Assembly: GCA_964598005.1 (NCBI GenBank)
Contig: CAZRAL010000003.1
Location: 1-64,000, forward strand
Direction of reading: 5' to 3'
Source of the DNA: CAZRAL01 sp964598005
GTDB lineage: Bacteria; Pseudomonadota; Gammaproteobacteria; Burkholderiales; Usitatibacteraceae
DNA length: 64,000 nucleotides
Shown here: positions 1 to 8,629 of the stretch, in pieces
Numbering within the stretch: the stretch's first letter is position 1
How the letters are laid out: each line of letters opens with the position of its first letter
Position numbers and translations under genes: made by a program
Notes under the pieces: generated by a model
Database searches by the model: none
What the model saw: the letters and a program-made list of their open reading frames with translations, nothing else
Told to the model about the DNA's origin: nothing

Positions 1-36
1 TCTGGACTATTCTTGTCAAAACGCGGCTCATGGAGG

Positions 37-53
37 ACTTAATCAGAGGTTCC
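37..53. repeat. 17-bp inverted repeat, left copy (flanks mmsAB)
   Basis: On the minus strand this reads GGAACCTCTGATTAAGT. The identical 17 bases occur on the plus strand at 2525-2541, so mmsB-mmsA lies between two inverted copies. The mmsB stop codon is inside this copy. A related, imperfect copy is seen at about 42029-42045. Confidence 0.7.
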
Positions 54-929
54 TTTGTAAAGTTTGATGATGCTGGAAAAATCCAGTGCACCATGTCCCA
101 TGGTTGAATGCATTTGATAAAGCTGTTGTGCTGCCGCGCCCAATACCACGGGCTGTTTGACGGTTTTGGCCGCATCGGTGACCAGCGTCAAATCCTTCAG
201 CATCAGGTCGGCACCAAAGCCGCCCGTATAGCCGCGCGAAGCGGGCACATTTTCCATAACGCCCGGGTATGGGTTATAGGTATCCGAGCTCCAGCAACGC
301 CCGCTGGAGGTGTTAGCAATGGATGCAAACACTTTGGGATCCATGCCCAGTTTGGCTGCCAGCGCCATGCCTTCTGCGGTGGCGATCATTTCAATGGCCA
401 GCATCATGTTGTTGCAGATTTTGGCGACCTGCCCGTTACCTGTATCGCCGCAGTGAACGATATTTTTACCCATACATTGCAGAATCGATTTGGCTTTTTC
501 AAAAGCGGCGGCTTCACCACCCACCATGAAGGTAAGGGTGCCCGCTTCGGCCCCGCCCGTGCCCCCCGATACCGGGGCATCGACCATGGTAAAGCCTTTG
601 GCTTTGGCGTCGAATGCGACGTCGCGCGCAGTGTGCGGATCGATGGTCGAGCAATCGATCAGCAAGATACCGGGACGAGCGCTGGACAAAATTCCTTGCG
701 GGAAACCATAAACGTTTTTGACGTGCGGGGAGGAAGGCAGCATGGTGATGACACTCTCCACATCCTTCACACAATCGGCCACCGAGCCTGCATGGATAGC
801 GCCGAAGGGCGTCAGTTTTTCGATCAAGGCGGGAACCACATCAAAAACTTTGAGCGTATGGCCTGCCTTGAGTAGATTACGGCACATGGGGTTGCCCATA
901 TGGCCCAAGCCGATGAATCCGATCTTCAT
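39..929 (-). CDS. mmsB: 3-hydroxyisobutyrate dehydrogenase
   Basis: NAD-dependent oxidation of 3-hydroxyisobutyrate to methylmalonate semialdehyde in valine degradation; cytoplasmic. The 296-residue protein has the usual family length. An N-terminal Rossmann fold shows GLGHMG at residues 7-12, followed by the substrate-binding segment DAPVSGGTGGAEAG at about 117-130 and the catalytic lysine K170 in GNGQVAK. The gene follows mmsA by 17 bases on the same strand, so the product of one enzyme is the substrate of the next within one operon. The last codons and the stop fall inside a 17-bp repeat, so the extreme C-terminus (TSD) may have been set by a repeat insertion. The family assignment is firm. 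Confidence 0.95.
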   Translation of the reverse strand: MKIGFIGLGHMGNPMCRNLLKAGHTLKVFDVVPALIEKLTPFGAIHAGSVADCVKDVESVITMLPSSPHVKNVYGFPQGILSSARPGILLIDCSTIDPHTARDVAFDAKAKGFTMVDAPVSGGTGGAEAGTLTFMVGGEAAAFEKAKSILQCMGKNIVHCGDTGNGQVAKICNNMMLAIEMIATAEGMALAAKLGMDPKVFASIANTSSGRCWSSDTYNPYPGVMENVPASRGYTGGFGADLMLKDLTLVTDAAKTVKQPVVLGAAAQQLYQMHSTMGHGALDFSSIIKLYKGTSD

Positions 930-946
930 ATTTTTTACCTTGATGT

Positions 947-2500
947 TTATCGTAGGTTAATGGTGGTGTTTACCCCGGTGTTGACCGCGGCATCGTCAAA
1001 CCAACGCGCGGTCACCGTTTTCACTTGCGTATAAAACTGGATCACTTGCTTGCCATAGGGGCCGAGGTCGCCCAGTTTCGAGCCGCGCGAGCCGGTAAAG
1101 CTGAAGTATGGCACGGGTACCGGGATTGGCACGTTGATGCCGACCTGGCCGACATCGATTTCATTTTGAAATTTACGCGCCGCCGCGCCAGACTGCGTGA
1201 AAATGCCGGTGCCGTTGCCGTAAGGATTGGCATTGGTCAGCGTAATGGCCTCATCGAGCGAGGCGGCGGAAACAAGAACCAGCACCGGCCCGAAAATTTC
1301 CTCTTTATAAACGGTATGGTGCGGTTTGACGCCGGAAAAAATGGTCGGCCCGATGAAATTGCCGTTGGGATAACCGTCGACTTTCGGATTGCGGCCATCC
1401 AGCTCGAGCTTGCACCCTTCGGCGATGCCTTTTTCAATCAGGCCCTCGATGCGCTGTTTGGCCTGCTTCGAAATAACCGGCCCCAGATCGGCACCGGCCA
1501 CCGTACCGCCATTGATTTTCAGGGTTTTTGCCTTGGCGACGATATCCGGTATCCAGTCGTTGGCGGCACCGACCAAGACCGCGACCGAGGTGGCCATGCA
1601 GCGTTGCCCCGCTGCGCCGAAACCCGCGCCCACCAAGGCGTTCAGCGATTGTTCCTTGTTGGCGTCGGGCATCACAATGGCATGGTTTTTGGCGCCCATC
1701 ATGCATTGCGCGCGCTTGCCGTGCTCGGAGGAAAGTTTGTAAACATGTTCGCCGACATGGCACGAGCCGACGAACGATACGGCCTTGATTTCCGGGTGGG
1801 TGCAAATAGCATCGACCGACTCTTTGCCACCATGCACCACGTTCAGCACGCCGGGCGGGACACCGGCTTCCAGCGCCAACTCGGCCAGCAGCATGGGCGT
1901 CATCGGGTCTTGTTCGGAAGGTTTGAGTACGAAGGTATTGCCGCAGGCAATGGCCATTGGGAACATCCACAGCGGAATCATGGCCGGAAAGTTAAACGGC
2001 GTGATGCCCGCACAAACGCCAATGGGCTGCCGAATAAAATAAGTATCGACACCGCCCGCCACATTTTCAGCGATTTCCCCTAGCGACAGGGTGCCGATGG
2101 AGCAGGCATGTTCGACCACTTCCAGCCCGCGGAATACATCGCCCTCGGCATCGGGCAACGTTTTGCCTTGTTCGGCAGTGAGACAAGCGGCCAGTTTTTT
2201 CATGTCGCGGCGGATCAACTCCTGCAACTTCAGCATGATGCGGGCGCGGGCACCGATGGGAGTGTTTTTCCAGGTTTTGAAGGCAAGGGCGGCCGCTTTG
2301 ACTGCTTCATCCACCTCGTGCGCGTCGCACATGGGTACGCGCGCCAGCACTTCCTGTGTGGCGGGATTGATCACATCTTTCCAGTGCGTTGCTTTGGATT
2401 CGACGAAGTGGCCGTCGATCAACAATTTGACGCTCGGCGGTGTAGAGGATGGGCCGGGTTTGGCAGAAGGGGAAGAGGGGGATTGAGTTGCGGTGGTCAT
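947..2500 (-). CDS. mmsA: Methylmalonate-semialdehyde dehydrogenase (acylating)
   Basis: CoA-dependent oxidative decarboxylation of methylmalonate semialdehyde to propionyl-CoA, the last step of the distal valine pathway. This 517-residue aldehyde dehydrogenase superfamily protein carries the catalytic cysteine C301 in GAAGQRCMATS, the NAD-binding stretch around PFNFPAMIPLWMFP (residues 168-181) and FVGS at 243-246. The first about 22 residues are a Ser/Pro/Thr-rich extension not expected in the core family; an internal start is possible but no better ATG is obvious. It is the first gene of a two-gene operon with mmsB. Upstream on its strand lie only about 25 bases before the 17-bp repeat and about 70 before a family B repeat element, so its promoter region is short or overlaps the repeats. 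Confidence 0.94.
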   Translation of the reverse strand: MTTATQSPSSPSAKPGPSSTPPSVKLLIDGHFVESKATHWKDVINPATQEVLARVPMCDAHEVDEAVKAAALAFKTWKNTPIGARARIMLKLQELIRRDMKKLAACLTAEQGKTLPDAEGDVFRGLEVVEHACSIGTLSLGEIAENVAGGVDTYFIRQPIGVCAGITPFNFPAMIPLWMFPMAIACGNTFVLKPSEQDPMTPMLLAELALEAGVPPGVLNVVHGGKESVDAICTHPEIKAVSFVGSCHVGEHVYKLSSEHGKRAQCMMGAKNHAIVMPDANKEQSLNALVGAGFGAAGQRCMATSVAVLVGAANDWIPDIVAKAKTLKINGGTVAGADLGPVISKQAKQRIEGLIEKGIAEGCKLELDGRNPKVDGYPNGNFIGPTIFSGVKPHHTVYKEEIFGPVLVLVSAASLDEAITLTNANPYGNGTGIFTQSGAAARKFQNEIDVGQVGINVPIPVPVPYFSFTGSRGSKLGDLGPYGKQVIQFYTQVKTVTARWFDDAAVNTGVNTTINLR

Positions 2501-2524
2501 GGTGTGCTCCTCGTTGATTTTTAT

Positions 2525-2541
2525 GGAACCTCTGATTAAGT
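2525..2541. repeat. 17-bp inverted repeat, right copy (flanks mmsAB)
   Basis: GGAACCTCTGATTAAGT on the plus strand; exact inverted partner of 37-53. It lies just upstream of the mmsA start, so the promoter or leader of mmsA probably includes it. Confidence 0.7.
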
Positions 2542-2568
2542 TCCACCTGTTTCATGGAAGACTTATTC

Positions 2569-2880
2569 TCTGATACGCACTACTAAAGGCAAATTTCTTT
2601 GCCGGAAAAACAAATATCATGAAAAAATTGTTTTGCTTTGATATCACTGCTTTAAACATCCACGATCAGACCTCCCCCTTTGGAAAAGGGGGATCGAGGG
2701 GGATTGAAAATGTTTGATGCTGAGGGTTGGTGTTGCGGTTTGGTGCTGCGATTTGGTGCTGCAACAACCACTCTCAATCTCCCCTCCGCCCCTCTTTTTC
2801 AAAGAGGGGAACCCAAGCGGAAATTTTTTCACGATTTTTCTATTTCATAGACAAGCTGCCTTATTTCTGCATTAACAGCA
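2569..2880. repeat. Family B repeat element, copy 1 (degenerate ends)
   Basis: Non-coding element of about 310 bp, closely matching 29649-29939 over most of its length (shared blocks include tgccggaaaaacaaatatca and tgatatcactgctttaaaca). It contains two G/C-tract palindromes of the form CCCCCTTT..AAAGGGGG at about 2673-2693 and 2791-2812. The terminal repeats, ACTGATGTTACGC in the best copies, are damaged here (ctgatacgcac at the left, tctgcattaacagca at the right). No gene is seen in the rest of the 2501-3203 gap. Confidence 0.75.
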
Positions 2881-3124
2881 GATATTCTGAGGTTTCTCTA
2901 TTGCCGCTGTCGTTGCAACGATTAATCCGTGCGGCGGGCTAATAACGGCATGACTGCAATAAAAGCGTCATTATAAATTCGCGGACGAAAGAATGCTGTA
3001 CTGATTGATAGTTGAAAAATGATCACAATCCATTACATCAATCCGAGGAGCGTGCGACGAGGAATCTGCTGGTTTCTACTATTTTTTTCGTGTAACAAAT
3101 GATCGGTTGTCAGATCAGGCTTAC

Positions 3125-3138
3125 ACATTTTGTAGTCA
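3125..3138. repeat. 14-bp direct repeat ACATTTTGTAGTCA (partner at 4091-4104)
   Basis: The same 14 bases recur at 4091-4104 in the same orientation, so the glycine-zipper gene and the 58-codon gene lie between two direct copies. The sequence after the second copy (cgggcgcag) also resembles the end of the glycine-zipper gene. Confidence 0.5.
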
Positions 3139-3203
3139 AACGCGGTCAACCGCACCTTATACCCCAGCGTTATATTGCAGTGAATCAACCCAAGGAGATA
3201 AAC

Positions 3204-3836
3204 ATGGCAATAAACATGGCAATAAACGTGAAAACCAAAATAACCCGTCTGTTTGTGGCATCCAGCATGATCGCGCCGGCCGCGGCCGTATTCGCCCATA
3301 CCGACGTCGCGACGGTTATTTCCACAACGCCTGTTTATCAGCAGGTGTTGATGCCACAGCGTCAATGCTGGACTGAGCAAATCGCCACTTACGAAGAACG
3401 GCGCATTTATCAACCCGAATATGTGTATGAATCCCGGAGCAGTGGAAATGGAACGGGGGCCATACTGGGCGCCATTGTCGGCGGGGTGATTGGACATCAG
3501 TTTGGACATAGTTCCGGCGGACGTGATCGCAGTACAGCAGCGGGCGCCGTCATTGGCGGCCTGATTGGCAACGATATGGAGCGCTCCAGCTACCGTGGCT
3601 ATCGGCGCAGCGGCTACGTCGATGTGGAGCGCATCCCCGTTACCCGCAATGTGGAACGCTGCCGTACGACGAATAGCTATCAGGAAGAAATTACCAGTTA
3701 CGATGTCCGCTACCGTTATAACGGACGCGAATACGTTACCCGGCTGTCTTACGATCCTGGCCCGACCTTGCCCATCAATATAGAAGTACGGCCCGCGGAT
3801 CAGGGGCGGGCGCAGGTTTACCCGCGCCCCTATTAA
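3204..3836 (+). CDS. Glycine-zipper 2TM domain outer-membrane-associated protein
   Basis: A 210-residue exported protein. The start at 3204 is chosen because AAGGAGATAAAC lies immediately upstream and an upstream in-frame ATG has no such signal. An N-terminal hydrophobic stretch ending near AAAVFAHT is a probable signal peptide. The middle holds the glycine-zipper segment GTGAILGAIVGGVIGHQFG, followed by a second Gly-rich segment AAGAVIGGLIGNDME, as in Rickettsia 17-kDa surface antigen-like proteins. The C-terminal part is rich in Tyr and Arg (YDVRYRYNGREYVTRL), typical of this family. The exact cellular role is not known; envelope integrity is the usual inference. It stands alone between repeats and the restriction-modification locus. 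Confidence 0.85.
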   Translation: MAINMAINVKTKITRLFVASSMIAPAAAVFAHTDVATVISTTPVYQQVLMPQRQCWTEQIATYEERRIYQPEYVYESRSSGNGTGAILGAIVGGVIGHQFGHSSGGRDRSTAAGAVIGGLIGNDMERSSYRGYRRSGYVDVERIPVTRNVERCRTTNSYQEEITSYDVRYRYNGREYVTRLSYDPGPTLPINIEVRPADQGRAQVYPRPY

Positions 3837-3897
3837 AAATGGGAATCTCCAAATCAGCCGCCGCTCCTGCAGCGATTATTGCCTTCATGGAAAATAA

Positions 3898-4074
3898 ATG
3901 AAGAAACTCTGGCCATCAATATTGCTTGGAGCGGGAGTGACATTAGTGGGATTAATCTGTTATTGGCTGCTTCAACCCTACTCGGTTTTTGCCAGAGCGC
4001 TCGGCGTCGCATTGGGCTGTGGTGTTGCTGCGATGATCGTCATGCTTCTGATACACAAGAATGAAACGAAATAA
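3898..4074 (+). CDS. Small hydrophobic two-helix membrane protein (58 aa)
   Basis: A 58-codon reading frame starting MKKLWPSILLGAG and ending in HKNETK. It has a Lys-rich N-terminus, two hydrophobic stretches of about 18 residues (LLGAGVTLVGLICYWLL and ALGVALGCGVAAMIVMLLI) and a charged tail, the normal layout of a small inner-membrane protein. It lies 61 bases after the glycine-zipper gene on the same strand and may be co-transcribed. No convincing ribosome-binding site is visible; a five-base overlap of ATG and TGA with a tiny frame upstream (3888-3902) could allow coupling. I do not recognise a family. Confidence 0.4.
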   Translation: MKKLWPSILLGAGVTLVGLICYWLLQPYSVFARALGVALGCGVAAMIVMLLIHKNETK

Positions 4075-4178
4075 ACAGGCCAAGGCTTAGACATTTTGTA
4101 GTCACAGGGGCGGGCGCAGATTGCTCCCCGGGTTTACTGATAGCGTTGAAGGTAAGGGCGGCAATGGGGTAACCGAGG

Positions 4179-6545
4179 CTACCCCACATTCACCGGCACC
4201 AGGGTCATCGTATCGTTGCCAAAAATATCGATGACCTTGACGGCCACCGTGTAGCGTCCCGGCTGCTGGTAGGTGTGCTCGGCGGTCATCAGCTCCAGCT
4301 CCCGGTTTTGCCGGGTGCGAAAGCTCTGCCATTCGTTTTCGAAAATATAACCACCGGTCCAGCGCTCTTCAAACTCGGTGAGTTCGCCCTGCACCGGATC
4401 GATACCGGGTAAGGTGCCTTCCAATCCTAATCCCTGCGCGCGCGGCACTTTGATGATTTCCTTGCGTTGCAGGTAGTCGAAATCCACCGCCCAGTAGTCC
4501 ACCCAATCAGTCCAGTTCCGGGTCAGCAGATTGCGCGTGACGATGCCGTTTTTGTCCTTGCTGACTTTTACCAATTGCCCACGCTCGCACAGCACTTCGC
4601 TCTTGTCCTCTTTCATGGCGGCGATAGCGGCCTCGGCCGCACCCTGCGTGTAGTAGACGGAAAAGTCGGTCAGCTCGATCTGGATGGTGAGTTTTTCCTT
4701 TGCCGAAAGTTTTTTGCCGCTCTTTGCTTTGGCGTAACGGGGCGTGGCTTCGACAAAACTGATGTCGTGGAAGACGACCTGCCCGCGATCCACGGCGCGC
4801 TTGTCGAATACCTCTGCAGGAATGTACTTGGGCGCGAGGTCGATGCCTTTGCCTTTGGCCTCCTCCAGGGCGGCGGGGAACAAGCCCATTTCGAATTCGA
4901 AGGCCAGCACGTCCGCGCGCGAGGCGCCGCGCTTGCGGCATTCGGTAATCACTTCCTCGACAAATAGCCGCCCCACGGGAAGGTTGATCGGCCCGACCAC
5001 CACCAGACGTCCGGCATTTTTGCCGTGGAAAAAACTTTCATTCTGCAAAGGTTCGGCCTTGTAGGCACGCAGGATCAGCTCGCGAAATTCGCGCTCCTTC
5101 TGCATCAGCGCCTGTTCTTTTTGCGCCGCGGTCAGCCGCCCGCCGACGTGGAGATAGGCCTGCCGCTCGTAGCGGCCCAGGTTCAGCACCTCGAAGGCGC
5201 GGAAGTTTTTCCCGGCCGCCTTCAATTCGCGTTGCACGCCGATCAGGCGCTTGCGCGTGGTGTGTATGCCGAATTTGCCGAGGTCGGTGGCGATCCATTT
5301 GCGGCCCAGCTTTTCGGCGACCGCTGCGGTGGTGCCGGAGCCGCAAAAGAAATCGGCGACAAGATCGCCTTCGTTACTACTGGCTTTGATGATGCGTTCG
5401 AGAAGGGCTTCGGGTTTTTGCGTTGGATAACTGACTCTCTCTTTAGCAGTTGGCGCCAGTAACATGTCGGCCCAAATCGTTGAGGCCGACACGCCTGGGC
5501 GTTCATCAAGGTAGTACTTGATATATGGCTGCCCTGTATTTGAGTAGTAGAGTTTTCCCTCTTTATCAAACTCTTCCATCTTGGTTCTTGAATATGCCCA
5601 AAACCTGCCTTGCGGAGGCGTAACTCCCTTCCATGGGTACGATGTATCACCGCCAGGTTTGGCAGCAGTCGGAGTTACCAGTCGATACTTGCGTCCATTG
5701 CTTTCGGTTTTGTTGTATTGCTGAGCGATTTGGTCTTCCGAGAATGGAACATATTGCGTGTTCCAAATCTTATTTTCGTCCGATTTTGTAAAGAACAGAA
5801 TCGTGTCATCTACGGTATCAAAATGTTGAGCGCCTTGTTTTGCATCGCCATGTGCTGTTGTTCGACGCCAACATATTTGATTCACAAAATTGTGTGGGCC
5901 AAAGATTTCTCCCATTACGACTCGCAGGAATGAATTCACCCTCCAATCACAATGCACATAAATGCTTCCATCCTCCGCCAGCAAATCCCGCATCAAAATC
6001 AGCCGCTCATAAATCATGCTGATAAACGAATCTGCCCCGCGCCCCCACGTATCGCGATAGGCGATTTGTTCCAGCAGATTCGGCTCCTTATGGAAGGTTT
6101 CGCCGCCGATTTCGATATCCATGCTGAAATCCGCGCCCACATCGAAGGGCGGGTCGATATAAATCAGTTTCAAGCCGCCTGCCTCTTCGATCTGCCGGCG
6201 CAGCGCACCGGATTTGAGTGAAGACAGTATCAGTTTGTTATCGCCCCAGATGAGTTTGTTGGTCCAGCCTTTTTGCTGCCGCCCGCGCGAATCGAACAGC
6301 TCGCCCTGCGTACTCGTTTCACTACGCGGTTCGTCGATGTGTTCCAGTGACTGGAAGGGCAGCACGGCGGTGCAAATATCACGGGTTTTGCCGTTCCACA
6401 CCAGTTCCACTTCGCGCTTGTCTTCAAAGAGGATGAAGCGGTATTTCTCCGGCAAGGGCTTGCCCTGCTGGATAAGCTGGGTGAGGTCGCGTTTTTCGGC
6501 GTCGGTAAGTTCGTAGGTGGATTTGTTGGTAAAAGGACGGGTCAT
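4179..6545 (-). CDS. Type III restriction-modification DNA methyltransferase (Mod), N6-adenine
   Basis: Transfers methyl from S-adenosylmethionine to adenine in a short asymmetric target and provides specificity for the type III complex. The 788-residue protein has the beta-class order: catalytic DPPF at residues 131-134 comes first, then the AdoMet-binding FFCGSGTT at 399-406, with QKPEALL just before it. The region between them (about 200-370) is the likely target-recognition part. A C-terminal extension of nearly 400 residues follows, longer than in small Mod proteins. The start at 6545 (MTRPFTN) is preferred; an in-frame ATG at 6602 would translate through a perfect inverted repeat. It is the last gene of the locus, 295 bases after the AlbA-type gene, with an AT-rich gap that could carry its own promoter. 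Confidence 0.9.
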   Translation of the reverse strand: MTRPFTNKSTYELTDAEKRDLTQLIQQGKPLPEKYRFILFEDKREVELVWNGKTRDICTAVLPFQSLEHIDEPRSETSTQGELFDSRGRQQKGWTNKLIWGDNKLILSSLKSGALRRQIEEAGGLKLIYIDPPFDVGADFSMDIEIGGETFHKEPNLLEQIAYRDTWGRGADSFISMIYERLILMRDLLAEDGSIYVHCDWRVNSFLRVVMGEIFGPHNFVNQICWRRTTAHGDAKQGAQHFDTVDDTILFFTKSDENKIWNTQYVPFSEDQIAQQYNKTESNGRKYRLVTPTAAKPGGDTSYPWKGVTPPQGRFWAYSRTKMEEFDKEGKLYYSNTGQPYIKYYLDERPGVSASTIWADMLLAPTAKERVSYPTQKPEALLERIIKASSNEGDLVADFFCGSGTTAAVAEKLGRKWIATDLGKFGIHTTRKRLIGVQRELKAAGKNFRAFEVLNLGRYERQAYLHVGGRLTAAQKEQALMQKEREFRELILRAYKAEPLQNESFFHGKNAGRLVVVGPINLPVGRLFVEEVITECRKRGASRADVLAFEFEMGLFPAALEEAKGKGIDLAPKYIPAEVFDKRAVDRGQVVFHDISFVEATPRYAKAKSGKKLSAKEKLTIQIELTDFSVYYTQGAAEAAIAAMKEDKSEVLCERGQLVKVSKDKNGIVTRNLLTRNWTDWVDYWAVDFDYLQRKEIIKVPRAQGLGLEGTLPGIDPVQGELTEFEERWTGGYIFENEWQSFRTRQNRELELMTAEHTYQQPGRYTVAVKVIDIFGNDTMTLVPVNVG

Positions 6546-6559
6546 GGTTTGATTGGGGT

Positions 6560-6609
6560 ATTTTCTTTGTTTAAGCGAGGGTGATTTTCCCTGTTTAAAC
6601 AAAGAAAAT
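6560..6609. promoter_or_regulatory. 15-bp perfect inverted repeat upstream of mod
   Basis: ATTTTCTTTGTTTAA at 6560-6574 is the exact reverse complement of 6595-6609, with a 20-base spacer. It ends 14 bases before the preferred mod start codon on the minus strand. The position suits an operator for a dimeric regulator, or an RNA hairpin in the mod leader; neither can be decided from the sequence. Confidence 0.55.
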
Positions 6610-6705
6610 AATCTTTTTAATCAGTTAGATATGAAATATGAAGTACTGATTTCTTTGTTAAAAAATAATTGCATACGATTTTTTAAGCGAAAAAACAAAG
6701 CTCTT

Positions 6706-6807
6706 AGGACTTACGCAAAATTGTTCCAGCAAGGCGCAGCGACGCAGGCAGTACAAGTTGTACGACCAGACGCTGCAACACAGCTGGGGCAGTTTTGCGT
6801 AAGTCCT
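6706..6807. repeat. Family A miniature element, copy 1
   Basis: A 102-bp non-coding element with perfect 15-bp terminal inverted repeats AGGACTTACGCAAAA. It is nearly identical, in opposite orientation, to 17716-17817. The centre has a small palindrome GTACAAGTTGTAC. It sits in the gap between the AlbA-type gene and mod, splitting the type III locus. Confidence 0.85.
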
Positions 6808-6840
6808 GACTCTATAAAAATAAAGTAAATCATGTGGACA

Positions 6841-8517
6841 CTATCCATTTGGAACATCATTTTCATATAAAGACCATTTGGCATTACTGAGGCTCCCTGA
6901 GCGCTTGATGATGCCCATTTTCCGCAGAGAAGTAAGCAAATTTTGGAGCTTGGATTCTTTCTGTTTATCCGTTAGTACATCCGGTAATTTTGGCACTATA
7001 AGCCGACGCAAATCATCCCGGTTGGCTTGGTTAAACTTGGTTAAATAGTCTGCGATAAGTTTGCGGTAATACTCGTCATTCTGTCCTCTGGCTCGGATGT
7101 AATCCGCTTTTTGCCCTGTTAGATCAGCGACACTCGCCGAGATATGCAGCGCTCGCTTGCGGCCTTCTACCAAACCGTGTTTACGTAACGCTTTCAAACT
7201 CGTCTCGTCGGGGATTTTCCCTTTCTGAATCTGATCCAGCGCGAGTATTTCGAGCCAACTCATATCCGGCAGGCTGAGCAGCGCACGGCTGTAATTCTCA
7301 TCAATGAATCGGCCGAGCAAACGAACCTTCACGTGATTGGGTTCGGAAAGATCATAGTCCGGCAATGGAAAAAATCGTCTGGCCTGGCCGCGAAACATAA
7401 CTTCGCGAATGCCATAGCCCATCGTGTCGATCATGCGCAAATTCACCATCGCCTCAGTGAGGAAGCGATTGCGATAACGACGCGGGTGGCGGTTACCGGC
7501 AATGTAATCATTGGGTACGCCATCGAAGAAGTTGCCGGCATTCTGAAACTCCAGTTCGCCGACGCGCTCGATCACCAGCACGCGCTCGCACGAGCGATAG
7601 TCTTGATGGGCAATGCAGTTATGCAGCGCCTCCAGCACGATCCTTTGCTCGTACTTCCACATTTCAAGCGGGATCAGTTGTCCCGGTGGCAGCAATGTCA
7701 TGCGTATGTTTCGGATGCGCTGATAGAGTAAAGACGACGTCAGCAAGAATGGTGGCGAGAAATGTTCGTAGGCCTTCTCGTCGCCTTCGAGCTTCCAGCT
7801 CAGCTCAGCTACATAGGGGCTCAGGTAGTGCGTGGCTTCGCGCTTGCCAAGCAGCAGCAGCGTCGCGCGGGCAATTTTTCCGTTGATTGTCAGTTTAGCC
7901 CGATCAAGAAAAGTTGCGTCGTCCCAACCCTGAATCGTTGCCTCGGAAATACGGTCGCCATATTTTGCGGTAAAGACCTCGCGCGCCCTGCTAATCGCGT
8001 CCGGGTCGAGATCGGCGAGAGTGGCAGCGGGACAAATTTGCGCTGACCAGTCATCGTCTGCGCCTTGACCGCGAATTTGATCGAGCTTGGCCAAGTTCAG
8101 CGGAGCCAGACTTTCGCCATTGCGCGAATAGTAGTGCCCACTCCAGGCGATTGGAATACCGCGCGGTGCGGGGGGAATTTCAAACATAACGACACGGCCT
8201 TCCGGCGTAACCACCTCGTGTATTTCACTAAAAGTGACAGAGGGGTCCAATCCGTTCGCCATGTCCTGCTTGAGTTGATTTAGCCGTGTGATATCCCTGC
8301 GATACTCGGTCCCGACGATTTTGCGCGTTTTGTTGTGAACACCAAACACAAGCCAGCCTGCATCCCGGGCGCGCAGATTGGCCTCATTGCTAAGTGCGGA
8401 AAAATACTTGCCGATGTCCGGTGTTGAAAAATTATCGTTGGCTTCCTTGAATTCGACACACTCTCCCTCCCAGTCTTCAAGGAGCGAAACCAACAGATAC
8501 GACAAGCAGCCCGTCAT
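6841..8517 (-). CDS. AlbA_2 (Schlafen-type) / GHKL-ATPase-like DNA-binding protein within the type III R-M locus
   Basis: About 558 residues. The N-terminal 130 residues match the AlbA_2 (Schlafen) domain: LEDWEGECVEFKEAND, then WLVFGVHNKTRKIVGTEY and the EIPPAPRGIPIAWSGHYYSR stretch. The middle (about residues 300-400) has ALHNCIAHQDYRSCERVLV and LEFQNAGNF, the HATPase_c_4 module that accompanies AlbA_2. The C-terminus resembles a winged helix (LQNLLTSLRKMGIIKR). Proteins of this layout are often called transcriptional regulators or ATP-dependent helicase-like proteins, but their activity is mostly unproven. It lies between res and mod on the same strand, so a regulatory or accessory defence role is inferred. 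ATG 8577 is an alternative start; neither has a clear ribosome-binding site. Confidence 0.8.
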   Translation of the reverse strand: MTGCLSYLLVSLLEDWEGECVEFKEANDNFSTPDIGKYFSALSNEANLRARDAGWLVFGVHNKTRKIVGTEYRRDITRLNQLKQDMANGLDPSVTFSEIHEVVTPEGRVVMFEIPPAPRGIPIAWSGHYYSRNGESLAPLNLAKLDQIRGQGADDDWSAQICPAATLADLDPDAISRAREVFTAKYGDRISEATIQGWDDATFLDRAKLTINGKIARATLLLLGKREATHYLSPYVAELSWKLEGDEKAYEHFSPPFLLTSSLLYQRIRNIRMTLLPPGQLIPLEMWKYEQRIVLEALHNCIAHQDYRSCERVLVIERVGELEFQNAGNFFDGVPNDYIAGNRHPRRYRNRFLTEAMVNLRMIDTMGYGIREVMFRGQARRFFPLPDYDLSEPNHVKVRLLGRFIDENYSRALLSLPDMSWLEILALDQIQKGKIPDETSLKALRKHGLVEGRKRALHISASVADLTGQKADYIRARGQNDEYYRKLIADYLTKFNQANRDDLRRLIVPKLPDVLTDKQKESKLQNLLTSLRKMGIIKRSGSLSNAKWSLYENDVPNG

Positions 8518-8629
8518 TGTCACGATTGAACTCGCCTGAGCGGGAACAAATGAGATTGCAGGCCAACCATTAAGCAAGACTTAATAGTTGGGACAATCGA
8601 TTCGCAGATCCATCGAAATTCAATTTGCA

